Positions 1 to 9,614 of a DNA stretch of 42,115 bases are shown one piece after another (the first letter of the stretch is position 1; each line of letters starts with the position of its first letter). The DNA is from Ignavibacterium sp. (GTDB taxonomy: Bacteria; Bacteroidota; Ignavibacteria; Ignavibacteriales; Ignavibacteriaceae). The notes beneath the pieces were generated by a model that searched no databases, had not been told where the DNA came from, and saw only the letters and a program-made list of their open reading frames with translations. The position numbers and the translations under genes were made by a program. Where the stretch lies: the NCBI GenBank assembly GCA_020354005.1, contig CP070637.1:2761888-2804002 (forward strand), in the 5' to 3' direction.

Positions 1-99
1 AGGCAAGAAAAGATTCCTCTTTTAGTTTTAACAGTTCAAAATGTTTTGAAAGATCTCTTTGTTTCAATTCTTTCTCCAGATTATGATTTGGTTGAATAG
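1..99 (+). CDS. C-terminal end of an unidentified gene, cut by the window edge
   Basis: The first 32 codons are open in frame 1 and end at TAG (97-99). The short peptide is hydrophobic and ends in an acidic, aspartate-rich stretch. It would converge on the Rrf2 gene, whose stop lies 17 bases further on. The fragment is too short to identify a family. It could also be a chance open frame, so this is a weak call. Confidence 0.35.
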   Translation, partial: RQEKIPLLVLTVQNVLKDLFVSILSPDYDLVE

Positions 100-116
100 C
101 TTATTTAATTCTCAAT

Positions 117-524
117 TTATAATATTTGCTTTAAAGATGTTTGAGCAAACAGGCTATCAATTTTTCTTTGAACTTCAATCAACGGATCTCTAATTTTACA
201 ACAATCAATATGCTCACAGCTAGTTTTGTTTGCATCTTCCTGCATACATTCTGTTAATTGATGATTTTCTTCAACAGTACTGATTATATCAATTAGTGAT
301 ATCTCTTCCGGTAACCTGTTTAATACATATCCTCCTTTTGAACCTTGTATCGACGAAACCATTTCAGTTCTAGCAAAATCCTGTAAAACCTTCGCAACAA
401 ACTGATAGGGTATTTGATAATCTTCAGCAATTTCTTTTGCTGTTACACAATTGCCAGAGTTCTTCAAAGCAAGATATCTTGCTGCCATTATTGCATATTC
501 TGTTCGTTTTGATAGTTTCAACAT
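117..524 (-). CDS. Rrf2/IscR-family transcriptional regulator, probably iron-sulphur
   Basis: This 135-residue protein has the Rrf2 layout. An N-terminal winged helix begins with the typical LSKRTEYAI stretch, the recognition helix region contains IPYQFVAKVLQ, and the wing contains GSKGGY. A Cys cluster follows at residues 93, 103, 108 and 109. Family members such as IscR and NsrR bind an Fe-S cluster through three such cysteines and sense cluster status, nitric oxide or redox. The C93-C103 gap is longer than in IscR, so the sensed signal is uncertain. The gene lies 75 bases downstream of nuoN on the same strand and may be the last gene of the complex I operon. A palindrome matching the IscR type-1 core lies 10 bases before its start, which suggests autoregulation. 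Confidence 0.88.
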   Translation of the reverse strand: MLKLSKRTEYAIMAARYLALKNSGNCVTAKEIAEDYQIPYQFVAKVLQDFARTEMVSSIQGSKGGYVLNRLPEEISLIDIISTVEENHQLTECMQEDANKTSCEHIDCCKIRDPLIEVQRKIDSLFAQTSLKQIL

Positions 525-533
525 TTCAAATAA

Positions 534-546
534 GACTAAATTAGTC
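534..546. promoter_or_regulatory. IscR type-1-like / Rrf2 operator
   Basis: GACTAAATTAGTC is a palindrome with 6-base arms around a central A. It fits the core GACTRWWWYAGTC of the E. coli IscR type-1 site exactly, with TAT also present in one flank. It lies 10 bases upstream of the Rrf2-family start codon, between nuoN and that gene. The site is visible in the sequence; binding by the adjacent regulator is inferred. Confidence 0.6.
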
Positions 547-573
547 GTATATCAATCTAATCATTCAAAACAA
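546..573 (-). promoter_or_regulatory. Candidate promoter of the Rrf2-family gene
   Basis: On the minus strand, TTGTTT (568-573) and TATACG (546-551) are separated by 16 bases. Each matches the sigma-70 consensus at 4 of 6 positions. The -10 abuts the palindromic operator, so a bound regulator would block initiation. In AT-rich DNA such matches arise easily, so this is tentative. Confidence 0.28.
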
Positions 574-599
574 TAAAATCAAATAGATTGCAATCTGAA

Positions 600-2102
600 T
601 TAAAAACCAAGAATTGTAGCAGATTCTTTAGCGAAGTTAATAATGGGTGTAAAATAAATACCAAAAATCAGAATTGGAGCGGCTAATATAACGAGTAAAA
701 TACCATTTGCAAATGACACTGGAATATCAGGTTTTTCTTCTTCAACTTTAATAAGGTAAAGATTTTTAAGCACACGAATATAATAGTATAACGAAACAAC
801 TGTGTTAAGCAATGCTATTATTGCAAGTGTTATCAGGTTCGCATCAACTAATGAGATAAATAACATAACTTTTGCAATAAAACCTGCCGTAGGCGGAACA
901 CCTATAAGTGAGACAAGAAATATAGCTAACAGTATTCCTAAAAACGGCATCGATTTACCCAGGCCTTTGTAATCATCTATCTCTTCACTTCCAATTTTAT
1001 TGGCAACTATCATAACAACTAAAAATGCACCGAGGTTCATCAAGGCATAAGCGATAAAGTAAACCATTATTGCCATTATTCCTTCTTCAGACATAACAGC
1101 TAAACCGAGTAACATATATCCAGCGTGTGCAATGGTTGAGTATGCAAGCATTCTTTTTAGGTTATCCTGCCATAGAGCTGCAAAGTTGCCCAAGGTCATC
1201 GTAAGAATGGAAAGAAGAATTATAATACTTTGCCAGTCTATGATACTTAATAGCTGCCAATTTCCATGCTCATCAACACCATCAATAAAAGTAATTTTTA
1301 CAAATCTTATTAAAACGACAAAGCCAGCAGCTTTACTGGCAACTGATAAATAAGCTGTTATGGGAATCGGTGCGCCTTCATAAACATCTGGAGTCCAAAA
1401 ATGAAATGGTGCTGCAGATATCTTAAATCCTAATCCAACTAAAACAAACAGACCTGAAAGAAGAAAAATAAGAAACGGGAAATTCTGGCCCTGAATGATT
1501 GTATTTATATCGTATAGGTTTGTACTGCCTGTTATACCATAAATTAGCGAAATACCAAACAGCATTATCCCTGAGGAAACTCCCCCGTAAATAACATACT
1601 TTAACGATGCTTCACTATTCCGGATTGTATCCTTTAACATTCCAACCAAAATGTATGATGACAAGGATAATAGCTCAATTGAAAGATAAAGAACTATTAA
1701 ATCTGCTGATGAACTCATCATAAACATACCCAGTATCATTCCAAACAATAGAGTGTAGTACTCACCATGGCGATCTTTTACCAGCTCGATTTCAGAAGAA
1801 TTTATAGAGAAAAATATCACAACGAAAGATGCGAATAGAACAATTATCTTAAAGAAAGAGCCGAAGTTATCAACAGTGACTAAACCTGCTCCAGCAGAGG
1901 TTTTAAACGCGTGTCCGGAAATATCAAACTGTTCAATAACAAAGATGGTTGTGAACAACAAACCAAGAATGGAAATGTACGGCAATACTTTTTTGTGTTC
2001 TTTAAATATTAAATCAACAAGAACAATTAGAACAAGTGTGACTGAAATTGCCAGTTCAGGTTTTACAAATACTAAATCCGATATAATATGTTCTAAATTC
2101 AA
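600..2102 (-). CDS. nuoN: NADH-quinone oxidoreductase subunit N
   Basis: This 500-residue polytopic membrane protein is one of the three antiporter-like proton-pumping subunits of complex I. It has about 14 hydrophobic segments. Recognisable family stretches are AAPFHFWTPDVYEGAPIP near the middle, with the conserved Lys/His region of the channel, and RMLAYSTIAHAGYMLLG in the following helices. It is the last nuo gene of the cluster, 22 bases downstream of nuoM. Length and motifs are normal for NuoN. The family assignment is secure; the electron donor of the whole complex is not shown by this gene. Confidence 0.97.
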   Translation of the reverse strand: MNLEHIISDLVFVKPELAISVTLVLIVLVDLIFKEHKKVLPYISILGLLFTTIFVIEQFDISGHAFKTSAGAGLVTVDNFGSFFKIIVLFASFVVIFFSINSSEIELVKDRHGEYYTLLFGMILGMFMMSSSADLIVLYLSIELLSLSSYILVGMLKDTIRNSEASLKYVIYGGVSSGIMLFGISLIYGITGSTNLYDINTIIQGQNFPFLIFLLSGLFVLVGLGFKISAAPFHFWTPDVYEGAPIPITAYLSVASKAAGFVVLIRFVKITFIDGVDEHGNWQLLSIIDWQSIIILLSILTMTLGNFAALWQDNLKRMLAYSTIAHAGYMLLGLAVMSEEGIMAIMVYFIAYALMNLGAFLVVMIVANKIGSEEIDDYKGLGKSMPFLGILLAIFLVSLIGVPPTAGFIAKVMLFISLVDANLITLAIIALLNTVVSLYYYIRVLKNLYLIKVEEEKPDIPVSFANGILLVILAAPILIFGIYFTPIINFAKESATILGF

Positions 2103-2124
2103 ATCAACTAATTCTTTTCAATAA

Positions 2125-3723
2125 TTAAAAACTACCTAGTGATGTATAAAATACCCGAACTTCATCCAAAAACTGAACCATGGTGTTAACAGATGAGTTC
2201 ATTAGATTTAACATAGGTGCCGGATAAACACCAAAGAATATCATAATAATGCTAAGTGGAACAAACATTGCATACTCTCGTAAGTCAAGGTCTTTCAGAT
2301 CAGCCCACTTCTCATTTAGTTTCCCCAAGTAAACTCTTTGAAGCGTCCACAACATATAGCCGGCGCCTAATAGAATTCCAAGCGTAGAAATAACAGTTAT
2401 CAATCTGATGAGTGATACACCAAAAGCTCCAAGGAAAACAAACGCTTCAGATATAAATCCGTTTAACCCGGGCAATCCTATTGCTGCAAAAAAAGCAACC
2501 GTAACAAAGCCCGTATAGACAGGCATCTTAACTCCAAGTCCGCCAAAGTCATCTAGCATTCTTGTATGAGTACGGTCGTAAATAACTCCAACAATAATAA
2601 AAAGTGCGGATGTAATAATACCGTGATTAAACATTTGGAATATTGCACCAGATATGCCCATTGTATTTAGTGCTGCCATACCAAGTAGCACATAACCCAT
2701 ATGCGATACTGATGAATATGCAATCAACTTTTTAAAATCCCGTTGTGCCATTGCACAGAAGGCACCATAAATAATGTTCACCATTCCAAATAATGCAATA
2801 TACCAGACCAGTTGTTTTGTTATCTCCGGAAAGACAGGGAAGCTGATCCTTAAGATTGCATACGTACCCATTTTAAGTAATATGCCGGCAAGTATAACAG
2901 ATATTGGTGTTGGCGCCTCTACGTGAGCATCCGGCAGCCAGGTGTGGAATGGGAACATTGGAATTTTAATTGCAAAACCTGCAAACAGCGCTATGTATGC
3001 AATCATTCTCAAGTTATTTGGATTTAATGGTGAAAGAATACCGTCGCTCGTAAAATTATCGGCATTCATCATTGCAAGCAGGTTAAACGTAAAGGTCTTT
3101 GTTCCGTCAATCGTTTCCTGTGTGCTGAAGTATAAACCTATCATCACGATTAGAAGAAATATGCTGCCGAGTAAAGTGTATAAGAAAAATTTAATTGCAG
3201 CGTACTCTCGACGGGGTCCACCCCAAATGCCTATCAGGAAGTACATTGGCAGCAGCATCAATTCCCAGAAAATGAAGAAGAGGAAGAAATCTAGCGAAAC
3301 AAAAACGCCCATCATTCCTGTATCTAATAAAAGAAAGAGGGAGAAGTATCCTTTAATCGAACTGCTGATGGTCCACGAAGATATTGCAGCAACAAAAGTA
3401 ACAATGGTAGTTAGAAGCACTAACGGAACACTAATTCCATCTACACCTAAAAAGTAATCAACTTTTATTTTGCCTATCCATGAAAAATTGTCAATATCAA
3501 TCCACCGGAATTTTTCAACAAACTGGAAAGAAGCTTGTTCGTATACACCTCCAAGAGAAGAGTCGTAGTTTGCCAGAAGAATAATTGCTAGAAGAACCTG
3601 TATTCCGGTTATCACTAATGTTAAACTTTTGATTGCCGTAACCTGCTCTTTGCGCATAGCCATTATAATTACCATGCCAAGGATTGGCAAAAAAGTTAAG
3701 AAGGTTAAAATTGGAAAATCCAT
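2125..3723 (-). CDS. nuoM: NADH-quinone oxidoreductase subunit M
   Basis: This 532-residue membrane subunit is the middle antiporter-like proton pump of complex I. Diagnostic stretches are FFIFWELMLLPMYFLIGIWG with the channel glutamate, PMFPFHTWLPDAHVEAPTPI, and KKLIAYSSVSHMGYVLLG. These are the signature regions of NuoM. It sits 22 bases downstream of nuoL and 22 bases upstream of nuoN, as expected for one transcript. Length is usual for the family. Confidence 0.97.
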   Translation of the reverse strand: MDFPILTFLTFLPILGMVIIMAMRKEQVTAIKSLTLVITGIQVLLAIILLANYDSSLGGVYEQASFQFVEKFRWIDIDNFSWIGKIKVDYFLGVDGISVPLVLLTTIVTFVAAISSWTISSSIKGYFSLFLLLDTGMMGVFVSLDFFLFFIFWELMLLPMYFLIGIWGGPRREYAAIKFFLYTLLGSIFLLIVMIGLYFSTQETIDGTKTFTFNLLAMMNADNFTSDGILSPLNPNNLRMIAYIALFAGFAIKIPMFPFHTWLPDAHVEAPTPISVILAGILLKMGTYAILRISFPVFPEITKQLVWYIALFGMVNIIYGAFCAMAQRDFKKLIAYSSVSHMGYVLLGMAALNTMGISGAIFQMFNHGIITSALFIIVGVIYDRTHTRMLDDFGGLGVKMPVYTGFVTVAFFAAIGLPGLNGFISEAFVFLGAFGVSLIRLITVISTLGILLGAGYMLWTLQRVYLGKLNEKWADLKDLDLREYAMFVPLSIIMIFFGVYPAPMLNLMNSSVNTMVQFLDEVRVFYTSLGSF

Positions 3724-3745
3724 TTACATACCGTTTTATTACATG

Positions 3746-5827
3746 CTAAAATGATTTAAAAATAAATAGTAGAATTACTAATGAAACTAAAACAAAAACC
3801 AGGTAGGTTTGAACTCTTCCTGTTTGGAAACGACGGAATATTAAACCAATGAATCCACTTAAATAAGCAAAGAAATTTACCAATCCATCTATTACAACGT
3901 TATCAAACTTTCCTATAAAAAATGAAAAACCTTTAGTTATATAAGCTGAACCATCTACAATGCCATCAATAATTTTCAAATCGAATTTACCCAGGAACCT
4001 GCTTAGTGCGAGAGTTCCGGCTACAAAAGTTTTATCATAAAATTCATCAAAGTACCACTTGTTCATCGACCAGTTATAAAGCTTTTTATACTTCTCAACT
4101 AATTCAGAGACGTTTACTTTATTCCAATAATAAAACATAAATGCTAACAAGATACCGGCTCCTGCCATAATTAATGATAATATCATTGCAGGATAATGAG
4201 CAGTGTGCATTGCTTCATCATACATTTTCGAGAACATTACTTTTGAGTCCACAGCTACTACTTCATCGGGAATCATGAATTCATAACGTGTATTTTCAGG
4301 TGTATACAATTCAGGTGCCGTTATCCATTCCGATAAAACCCATCCTTTGCCTGGATCGATTGGATTTGGTGTGTACCAGAAAAAGAAAGATAAGACTGCA
4401 AGAATCACTAAGGGAATCGTCATTATAAACTTCGATTCGTGAACGTGCTCATACTTCTCCCGATCTTTCGGTTCACCATGGAAGGTTAATAGAACAAGCC
4501 GGAACATATAAAATGCAGTAAGCATAGCAACAAAAAATCCTACTAAGGGGAATAACCAGTGCCCGGTTAAATTAGCAAATGCAAAGGAGCCTGCAAGAAT
4601 GCCATCTTTACTTAAAAATCCTGAAGTAAGTGGAACACCTGAAATAGCAAGTGAAGAAATTAAAAATGTGTAATATGTCAGCGGCATTTTGTTTTTAAGT
4701 CCGCCCATATTTCTTATATCCTGCTCGTGATGCATTCCGTGTATAACAGAACCGGAACCCAAAAACAAACAAGCTTTGAAGAAGGCATGAGTAATTAAAT
4801 GGAAGAAAGCGAATGCATAAGCACCCACGCCAAGAGCCATTATCATATAGCCTAATTGAGATACTGTTGAATAAGCTAAGACTCTTTTAATATCGTTTTG
4901 AGTTAAAGCTATAGTTGCAGGAATTAAAGCAGATAATGCACCAATAAATGCAATGAATAACATTGCATCCGCAGTGAATATTCCAAAAATCCTTACCACA
5001 AGGTATACACCAGCAGCTACCATCGTTGCTGCGTGTATTAAAGCGCTAACCGGAGTTGGACCCTCCATCGCATCAGGCAGCCAGACGTGAAGTGGAACTT
5101 GTGCAGATTTACCAATTGCACCGGCAAATAAAAGTATACCAGCTATGGTTAACCACGCATCGTTGTTAAATGGTAAAACACCCTGGGAGATTTGGGAGAA
5201 TATTTCCTCTAAAGTAAATGTATGATATGTTGTGTAGAGAATAAGTATTCCGATGAACATTCCTATGTCACCAATGCGGTTTACAATGAAGGCTTTCTTA
5301 GCTGCATCGGAAGCAGATTTTTTCTCAAACCAAAATCCAATTAGTAAATAAGATGAAACACCAACTAACTCCCAGAAGATGTACATCATTAAAATGTTAT
5401 GTGTAAAAACTATTCCGGACATTGAGAATGTAAATAGTCCAAGGTAAGCAAAGTACCTGTTGTACCTTGGATCTCCTCTCATATACTCGATGGAGAAAAT
5501 GTGAACCAGGGAGCTGATAAGCATAACTACAACTATCATTAATACAGAAATGTTATCGAGGATTATTCCCAGGGTAATTTTTATATCACCCATTAATGGG
5601 GTGTTGCCCAGATCGATCCAAACGAATTCTGCAGTAATAGTGTTATCAAAACTTGAGAGTTTGAAGAAGGCAAGAATTATTGCACCAATTAAACTGAAGA
5701 TCAGTATAATATTCTCAAATAAATAAATTTGTTTTACCTTGCTGCCAAGTAACAACGTTACCACAAAGCCGAGTAATGGCAGAAACAAAACTGCTATCGC
5801 AATATTTATCATTAAAGATTCAGTCAT
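3746..5827 (-). CDS. nuoL: NADH-quinone oxidoreductase subunit L
   Basis: This 693-residue membrane subunit is the distal proton pump of complex I. It carries the antiporter core, with family stretches such as MYIFWELVGVSSYLLIGFW, HVWLPDAMEGPTPVSALIHAATMV and KRVLAYSTVSQLGYM. After the core comes the extra C-terminal part typical of NuoL, including a long amphipathic lateral helix region and a final membrane anchor near the end. The hydrophilic loop around residues 480-540 is acidic. It lies 7 bases downstream of nuoK. Confidence 0.97.
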   Translation of the reverse strand: MTESLMINIAIAVLFLPLLGFVVTLLLGSKVKQIYLFENIILIFSLIGAIILAFFKLSSFDNTITAEFVWIDLGNTPLMGDIKITLGIILDNISVLMIVVVMLISSLVHIFSIEYMRGDPRYNRYFAYLGLFTFSMSGIVFTHNILMMYIFWELVGVSSYLLIGFWFEKKSASDAAKKAFIVNRIGDIGMFIGILILYTTYHTFTLEEIFSQISQGVLPFNNDAWLTIAGILLFAGAIGKSAQVPLHVWLPDAMEGPTPVSALIHAATMVAAGVYLVVRIFGIFTADAMLFIAFIGALSALIPATIALTQNDIKRVLAYSTVSQLGYMIMALGVGAYAFAFFHLITHAFFKACLFLGSGSVIHGMHHEQDIRNMGGLKNKMPLTYYTFLISSLAISGVPLTSGFLSKDGILAGSFAFANLTGHWLFPLVGFFVAMLTAFYMFRLVLLTFHGEPKDREKYEHVHESKFIMTIPLVILAVLSFFFWYTPNPIDPGKGWVLSEWITAPELYTPENTRYEFMIPDEVVAVDSKVMFSKMYDEAMHTAHYPAMILSLIMAGAGILLAFMFYYWNKVNVSELVEKYKKLYNWSMNKWYFDEFYDKTFVAGTLALSRFLGKFDLKIIDGIVDGSAYITKGFSFFIGKFDNVVIDGLVNFFAYLSGFIGLIFRRFQTGRVQTYLVFVLVSLVILLFIFKSF

Positions 5828-5834
5828 AGAGTAT

Positions 5835-6146
5835 TCAGTCTCTCAATGTATCGATTTCGTCAACGTTAATGTTTGAAATTGTTTTATAAATGTTTAATAC
5901 AATTGCCAAAGCAATTGCAGCCTCAGCAGCTGCAAGTACAATAACGAACAATGCTATAATCTGCCCCTGCAAGCCAAAGTCACCGTATCTTGCAAAAGCA
6001 ACAAAGTTTATGTTTGCTGAGTTTAGTATTAACTCAATTCCCATAAGAACCATCACTGCATTCTTTCTTGTTATAACAGCATAAATACCAAGTGAAAAAA
6101 GAACTACACTAATAACTAAAAAATGTGTTAATCCAACGCTTAACAT
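5835..6146 (-). CDS. nuoK: NADH-quinone oxidoreductase subunit K
   Basis: This 103-residue protein has three membrane helices and forms part of the complex I proton-transfer path. Both conserved membrane glutamates are visible, in LMGIELILNSANINFVAF and in VLAAAEAAIALAIVL. It is a standard-length NuoK, 3 bases downstream of nuoJ and 7 bases upstream of nuoL. Confidence 0.97.
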   Translation of the reverse strand: MLSVGLTHFLVISVVLFSLGIYAVITRKNAVMVLMGIELILNSANINFVAFARYGDFGLQGQIIALFVIVLAAAEAAIALAIVLNIYKTISNINVDEIDTLRD

Positions 6147-6149
6147 ATT

Positions 6150-6638
6150 CTATCTTCTCGCCATGGATGCAGCACCGATAAGTGCTATTAATAAAAGAAT
6201 TCCTAGTAGTTCAAATATCAATGCATACTCATTAACCAGCATAACACCAAGCCCTGTAGTAGATGCTTCAGCAGAAGTTAATTCAACAACTTTCCAGTTA
6301 GTGTTAAAAACTGCTGCACCAAGTGCACCGGCAAATAATCCCATTACAATAGATGCAGGAAGTGCGTGGATGGTACCGGTTTTAATATCCACATTTGTGA
6401 TTTTGTTTGTAAGCATCACACCAAATAGAAGTAATATTAAAATTCCGCCAACATAGACTATGAGCTGCACTATAGCCACAAAATCTGATCCCAGCATAAC
6501 ATAAATTCCAGCTATCCCAAATAATGTGAATAGCAAATAAAATGCAGCGTGAACAATGTTCCTGTTTGTAACAACAAAGAATGCTGAGATAAGTGTTACT
6601 GCAGCAAATAAGTAAAATATTAGATCATAGGTTGTCAT
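6150..6638 (-). CDS. nuoJ: NADH-quinone oxidoreductase subunit J
   Basis: This 162-residue membrane subunit of complex I has about five hydrophobic segments. Typical features are the early VHAAFYLLFTLFGIAGIYVML stretch and the IVQLIVYVGGILILLLFGVML segment, which corresponds to the pi-bulge-containing TM3 of the family. The final region after LIFELLGILLLIALIGA is short, as in other compact 11-subunit complexes. It lies 6 bases after nuoI and 3 bases before nuoK. Confidence 0.96.
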   Translation of the reverse strand: MTTYDLIFYLFAAVTLISAFFVVTNRNIVHAAFYLLFTLFGIAGIYVMLGSDFVAIVQLIVYVGGILILLLFGVMLTNKITNVDIKTGTIHALPASIVMGLFAGALGAAVFNTNWKVVELTSAEASTTGLGVMLVNEYALIFELLGILLLIALIGAASMARR

Positions 6639-6644
6639 TTCAAA

Positions 6645-7388
6645 TTACTCTTTATCCATTTCAGGTTTATCATCTGCTTTACCTTCATTTTTATCATCAG
6701 ATTTTTTTTCGCTTTTTTCAATTGGTTTGTCTTCACTCTTTACATTCGGTTTATCTTCACTTGTTTTTTTCGATTCAGTTTCATCAGTTTTTTTTGCTTG
6801 GACTTCCTCCTCTTTTTTTGTAGAGGCTTCTTGGGCTTTCATTGCTGCAGCTTCTTCGGCTTTCTTTTTCGCCGCGGCAGCTTTTTCTGCTTCTTTCTTT
6901 ATCTGAAACTCCTCAAAATTTTTCTTCTTCTGTTCACTTTCTTCGGGTGTAAGAGTAACGAAGTCGTAGACCAGGTTATCTCGCTTAAATTCAGAAAATT
7001 CATAGACATCTGTCATATAAATGCAATCGGTGGGGCAGGGGAATACGCATAACTGGCAATAGCAGCATTTTGCAATATCAATATCAAATTTTGTTACCCA
7101 CAGAGCTTTCTTTTTCCCATTAGATGTTTTACCAAGATCATCGCCCGGTACTGACTTAACAGTTTCAATCTCAATACAATTAACCGGGCAGGCACGTGCA
7201 CATTGATCACATCCAATGCAATCATCCATATTAACATAAAGACGGTTCCTCTCACGTTCGGGCAGCTCAGGTTTAACTGTAGGATATTGGATGGTAACAG
7301 CAGGAACATAGAGATGACGCAATGTAACTCTCATACCAATAAATATGGTTATTAATCCCTGCCAGAATTTTAAGATATAATTTCTCAT
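6645..7388 (-). CDS. nuoI: NADH-quinone oxidoreductase subunit I with a long charged C-terminal tail
   Basis: NuoI carries the two [4Fe-4S] clusters N6a and N6b that pass electrons to NuoB. Both ferredoxin motifs are present, CIGCDQCARACP around residues 57-68 and CCYCQLCVFPCP around 108-119. I chose the ATG at 7388 because it shares one base with the nuoH stop (TAATG). An in-frame upstream ATG would add 23 hydrophobic residues lying inside nuoH and is not NuoI-like. The normal globular part ends near residue 150. It is followed by about 95 residues, to 247, that are very rich in Lys, Glu, Ala, Ser and Asp, first Ala/Lys/Glu helix-like, then repeats of SEDKP/EKSEKK type. That tail is unusual and of unknown function. 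Confidence 0.95.
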   Translation of the reverse strand: MRNYILKFWQGLITIFIGMRVTLRHLYVPAVTIQYPTVKPELPERERNRLYVNMDDCIGCDQCARACPVNCIEIETVKSVPGDDLGKTSNGKKKALWVTKFDIDIAKCCYCQLCVFPCPTDCIYMTDVYEFSEFKRDNLVYDFVTLTPEESEQKKKNFEEFQIKKEAEKAAAAKKKAEEAAAMKAQEASTKKEEEVQAKKTDETESKKTSEDKPNVKSEDKPIEKSEKKSDDKNEGKADDKPEMDKE

Positions 7389-8461
7389 TAAAGAACTGTT
7401 ATCAATCCAACAATTAATAATATCACAAATGAAAACGGAATTAAGTATTTCCAGCAAAAAGCCATCAGCTGATCAACACGGAAGCGGGGTAAAGTCCAAC
7501 GGAGCCACATTTGTACAAAAACAAAGAATATTCCTTTAAAGGCAAACCAGAAAAATTGTTCAAATGGAATTAGCCATGGTAAACCAAAAAGATTTCCTAC
7601 ATAACCTATAGGAGATTGGAAACCACCCAAAAATAATGCTGATACAATTACGGAGATAGCAAACATATTCGCATACTCAGCCAAAAAGAAAATTGCGAAC
7701 TTCATTCCTGAATATTCTGTGTGATATCCTGACACAAGTTCGGATTCTGCTTCGGGAATATCAAAAGGTGTTCTGTTTACCTCGGCAAGTGTGCTTAAGA
7801 AAATTATTAAAAATGATACAATCATCAGCGGAATTAAAAGTATCTTCTGTATTCCGAAAACCGGACCGCCAAGAATCAACCAGTTCCAAAAATGTTCTGT
7901 CTGCCATTCACTCATTGTATATAAATTCATGGTGCCGGTTATCATTATAACAGTAACTACAACGAGCAAGGTTGGTATTTCGTAACTAATAATCTGAGCA
8001 GCAGACCTCATTGCACCTAATAGCGAGTATTTATTGTTGGATGCCCAGCCACCCATTAGAATACCTGCCACTACAATACCAGTAACAGCAACAATGTAAA
8101 TTATTCCAAGATCTATGTTCGAACCAAGGAATGCCCCTGAAAATGGTATCGCAGCAAATGCAGCGTAGCTGCCTATAAAAACAATTAATGGTGAAAGATT
8201 AAAAAATTTTTTGTCGTTACTTGCTGCTATAATATCTTCTTTTTGAATAAGCTTGATTATGTCCGCAATCGTTTGTAAAAGACCGTGATAACCAACTCTC
8301 ATAGGACCTAGCCTATCCTGCATATGTCCCGATACTTTTCTTTCAAGGAGAACAGCAAACAATGCAAATGGAAGAAGGAAAAGGAATAGAGGCATCAGAC
8401 TCTGAATAATTGCTGCAATTACCTCACTTCCAGTTGCGTTATAAAGCCAATCGTACATCAT
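7388..8461 (-). CDS. nuoH: NADH-quinone oxidoreductase subunit H
   Basis: This 357-residue membrane subunit helps form the quinone chamber of complex I. It shows the hallmark stretches [24 protein letters not shown] and [30 protein letters not shown], plus [14 protein letters not shown] near the C terminus. The start ATG at 8461 overlaps the nuoD stop as ATGA. A second ATG directly follows and cannot be excluded. Its stop overlaps the nuoI start. Confidence 0.97.
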   Translation of the reverse strand: MMYDWLYNATGSEVIAAIIQSLMPLFLFLLPFALFAVLLERKVSGHMQDRLGPMRVGYHGLLQTIADIIKLIQKEDIIAASNDKKFFNLSPLIVFIGSYAAFAAIPFSGAFLGSNIDLGIIYIVAVTGIVVAGILMGGWASNNKYSLLGAMRSAAQIISYEIPTLLVVVTVIMITGTMNLYTMSEWQTEHFWNWLILGGPVFGIQKILLIPLMIVSFLIIFLSTLAEVNRTPFDIPEAESELVSGYHTEYSGMKFAIFFLAEYANMFAISVIVSALFLGGFQSPIGYVGNLFGLPWLIPFEQFFWFAFKGIFFVFVQMWLRWTLPRFRVDQLMAFCWKYLIPFSFVILLIVGLITVL

Positions 8462-9573
8462 CTGTCAATCTCTCCCAAAACAATATCGATGCTGCCAAGT
8501 ATTGCAACAACATCCGCAACCAAATGATCTTTGCACAATTCTCCGAATACTTCCATATTTACAAAAGACGGTGCTCTCACTTTTACACGAAACGGATTAA
8601 CAGAACCATCGCTAATAATAAAATATCCTAATTCACCTCTGGGATTTTCAACACGCGCATATATTTGCCCTTCAGGTGGTTTTATTCTTTTTGGAATTGC
8701 TGAGGTAACGTCTCCTTCAGGAATATTATCGATGGCTTGCTCAATTATTTTTAAGCTTTCATACATTTCAAGAACACGCATATAATATCTATCCCAGCAA
8801 TCTCCAACAGTTCCTTTCTCTCCTTTACCAATGGGTATCTCAAAATCAAATTTATGGTAAACAGAGTAAGGATCATTTCTTCTTAAGTCCCATTTAACAC
8901 CGCTTGCTCGTAAATTCGGTCCGGTTACACCGTAGTTGATTGCTGTATCAGGAGGAAGGATACCAACGTTAGCGGTTCGATCAACAAAAATCTGGTTAAA
9001 TGTTAAAAGATCATTTAGTTCTTTTAAGTTTGGTTTGAATTCTTTTATAAAATCTTTTGTTAGTCTTACAAAGTCCGGATGGATATCATGAGATAATCCT
9101 CCAACCCACATATAATTATATAATAGCCTTGCGCCGCAGGTGATCTCAAAAAGGTTTAATATTTTTTCACGATCCCTAAAGCAGAACAGGAATGGTGTGA
9201 AGGCACCTATATCAGCACCGTAAGTTCCGAGAGCAACTAAGTGAGATGCAATCCTCTGCAGTTCACCCATAATGACTCTTATGTATTCAACACGTTCCGG
9301 AACTTCGATTTCAAGCAACCTTTCTACCGCAACAACGTAACCAAACTCATTATACATCGAAGCAAGGTAATCCATTCTGTCTGTATAAGGTATTACCTGA
9401 GGATAGGTCATAACTTCGGCATGCTTTTCAAAACAGCGATGGAGATAACCAATATGAGGAATAACATCTCTAATTAGTTCACCTTCAAGAACTAACTCAA
9501 GTCTCAACACACCATGAGTAGATGGATGCTGAGGCCCCATGTTCAATACCATTTCTTCTGTTTTGATACTCAT
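8458..9573 (-). CDS. nuoD: NADH-quinone oxidoreductase subunit D
   Basis: This 371-residue hydrophilic subunit belongs to the NiFe-hydrogenase large-subunit superfamily and forms the quinone-binding site with NuoB. Family marks are [15 protein letters not shown] at the N terminus, [11 protein letters not shown], the [16 protein letters not shown] region, and a C terminus ending in [12 protein letters not shown]. It is separate from nuoC rather than fused to it. A gap of 165 bases to nuoC holds a large imperfect inverted repeat, whereas nuoH overlaps it by 4 bases. A promoter of its own in that gap is possible but not shown. Confidence 0.97.
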   Translation of the reverse strand: MSIKTEEMVLNMGPQHPSTHGVLRLELVLEGELIRDVIPHIGYLHRCFEKHAEVMTYPQVIPYTDRMDYLASMYNEFGYVVAVERLLEIEVPERVEYIRVIMGELQRIASHLVALGTYGADIGAFTPFLFCFRDREKILNLFEITCGARLLYNYMWVGGLSHDIHPDFVRLTKDFIKEFKPNLKELNDLLTFNQIFVDRTANVGILPPDTAINYGVTGPNLRASGVKWDLRRNDPYSVYHKFDFEIPIGKGEKGTVGDCWDRYYMRVLEMYESLKIIEQAIDNIPEGDVTSAIPKRIKPPEGQIYARVENPRGELGYFIISDGSVNPFRVKVRAPSFVNMEVFGELCKDHLVADVVAILGSIDIVLGEIDR

Positions 9574-9614
9574 TAACTTTTATAATAATTCAGCTTTTAT
9601 TCAAAATTTCAACA

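Noticed and set aside
2942-3457. 171-residue plus-strand frame within nuoM
   Set aside because: It is antisense to the conserved core of nuoM, lacks a ribosome site and has no recognisable domain.
6593-7052. Plus-strand open frames rich in Phe and Leu opposite nuoI
   Set aside because: They are the complement of the Lys/Glu-rich tail of NuoI; codon bias of that tail alone creates them.
7389-7457. N-terminal extension of NuoI by 23 residues from an upstream ATG
   Set aside because: The extension lies entirely inside nuoH and has no NuoI-like sequence. The ATG at 7388 overlaps the nuoH stop in the usual coupled way.
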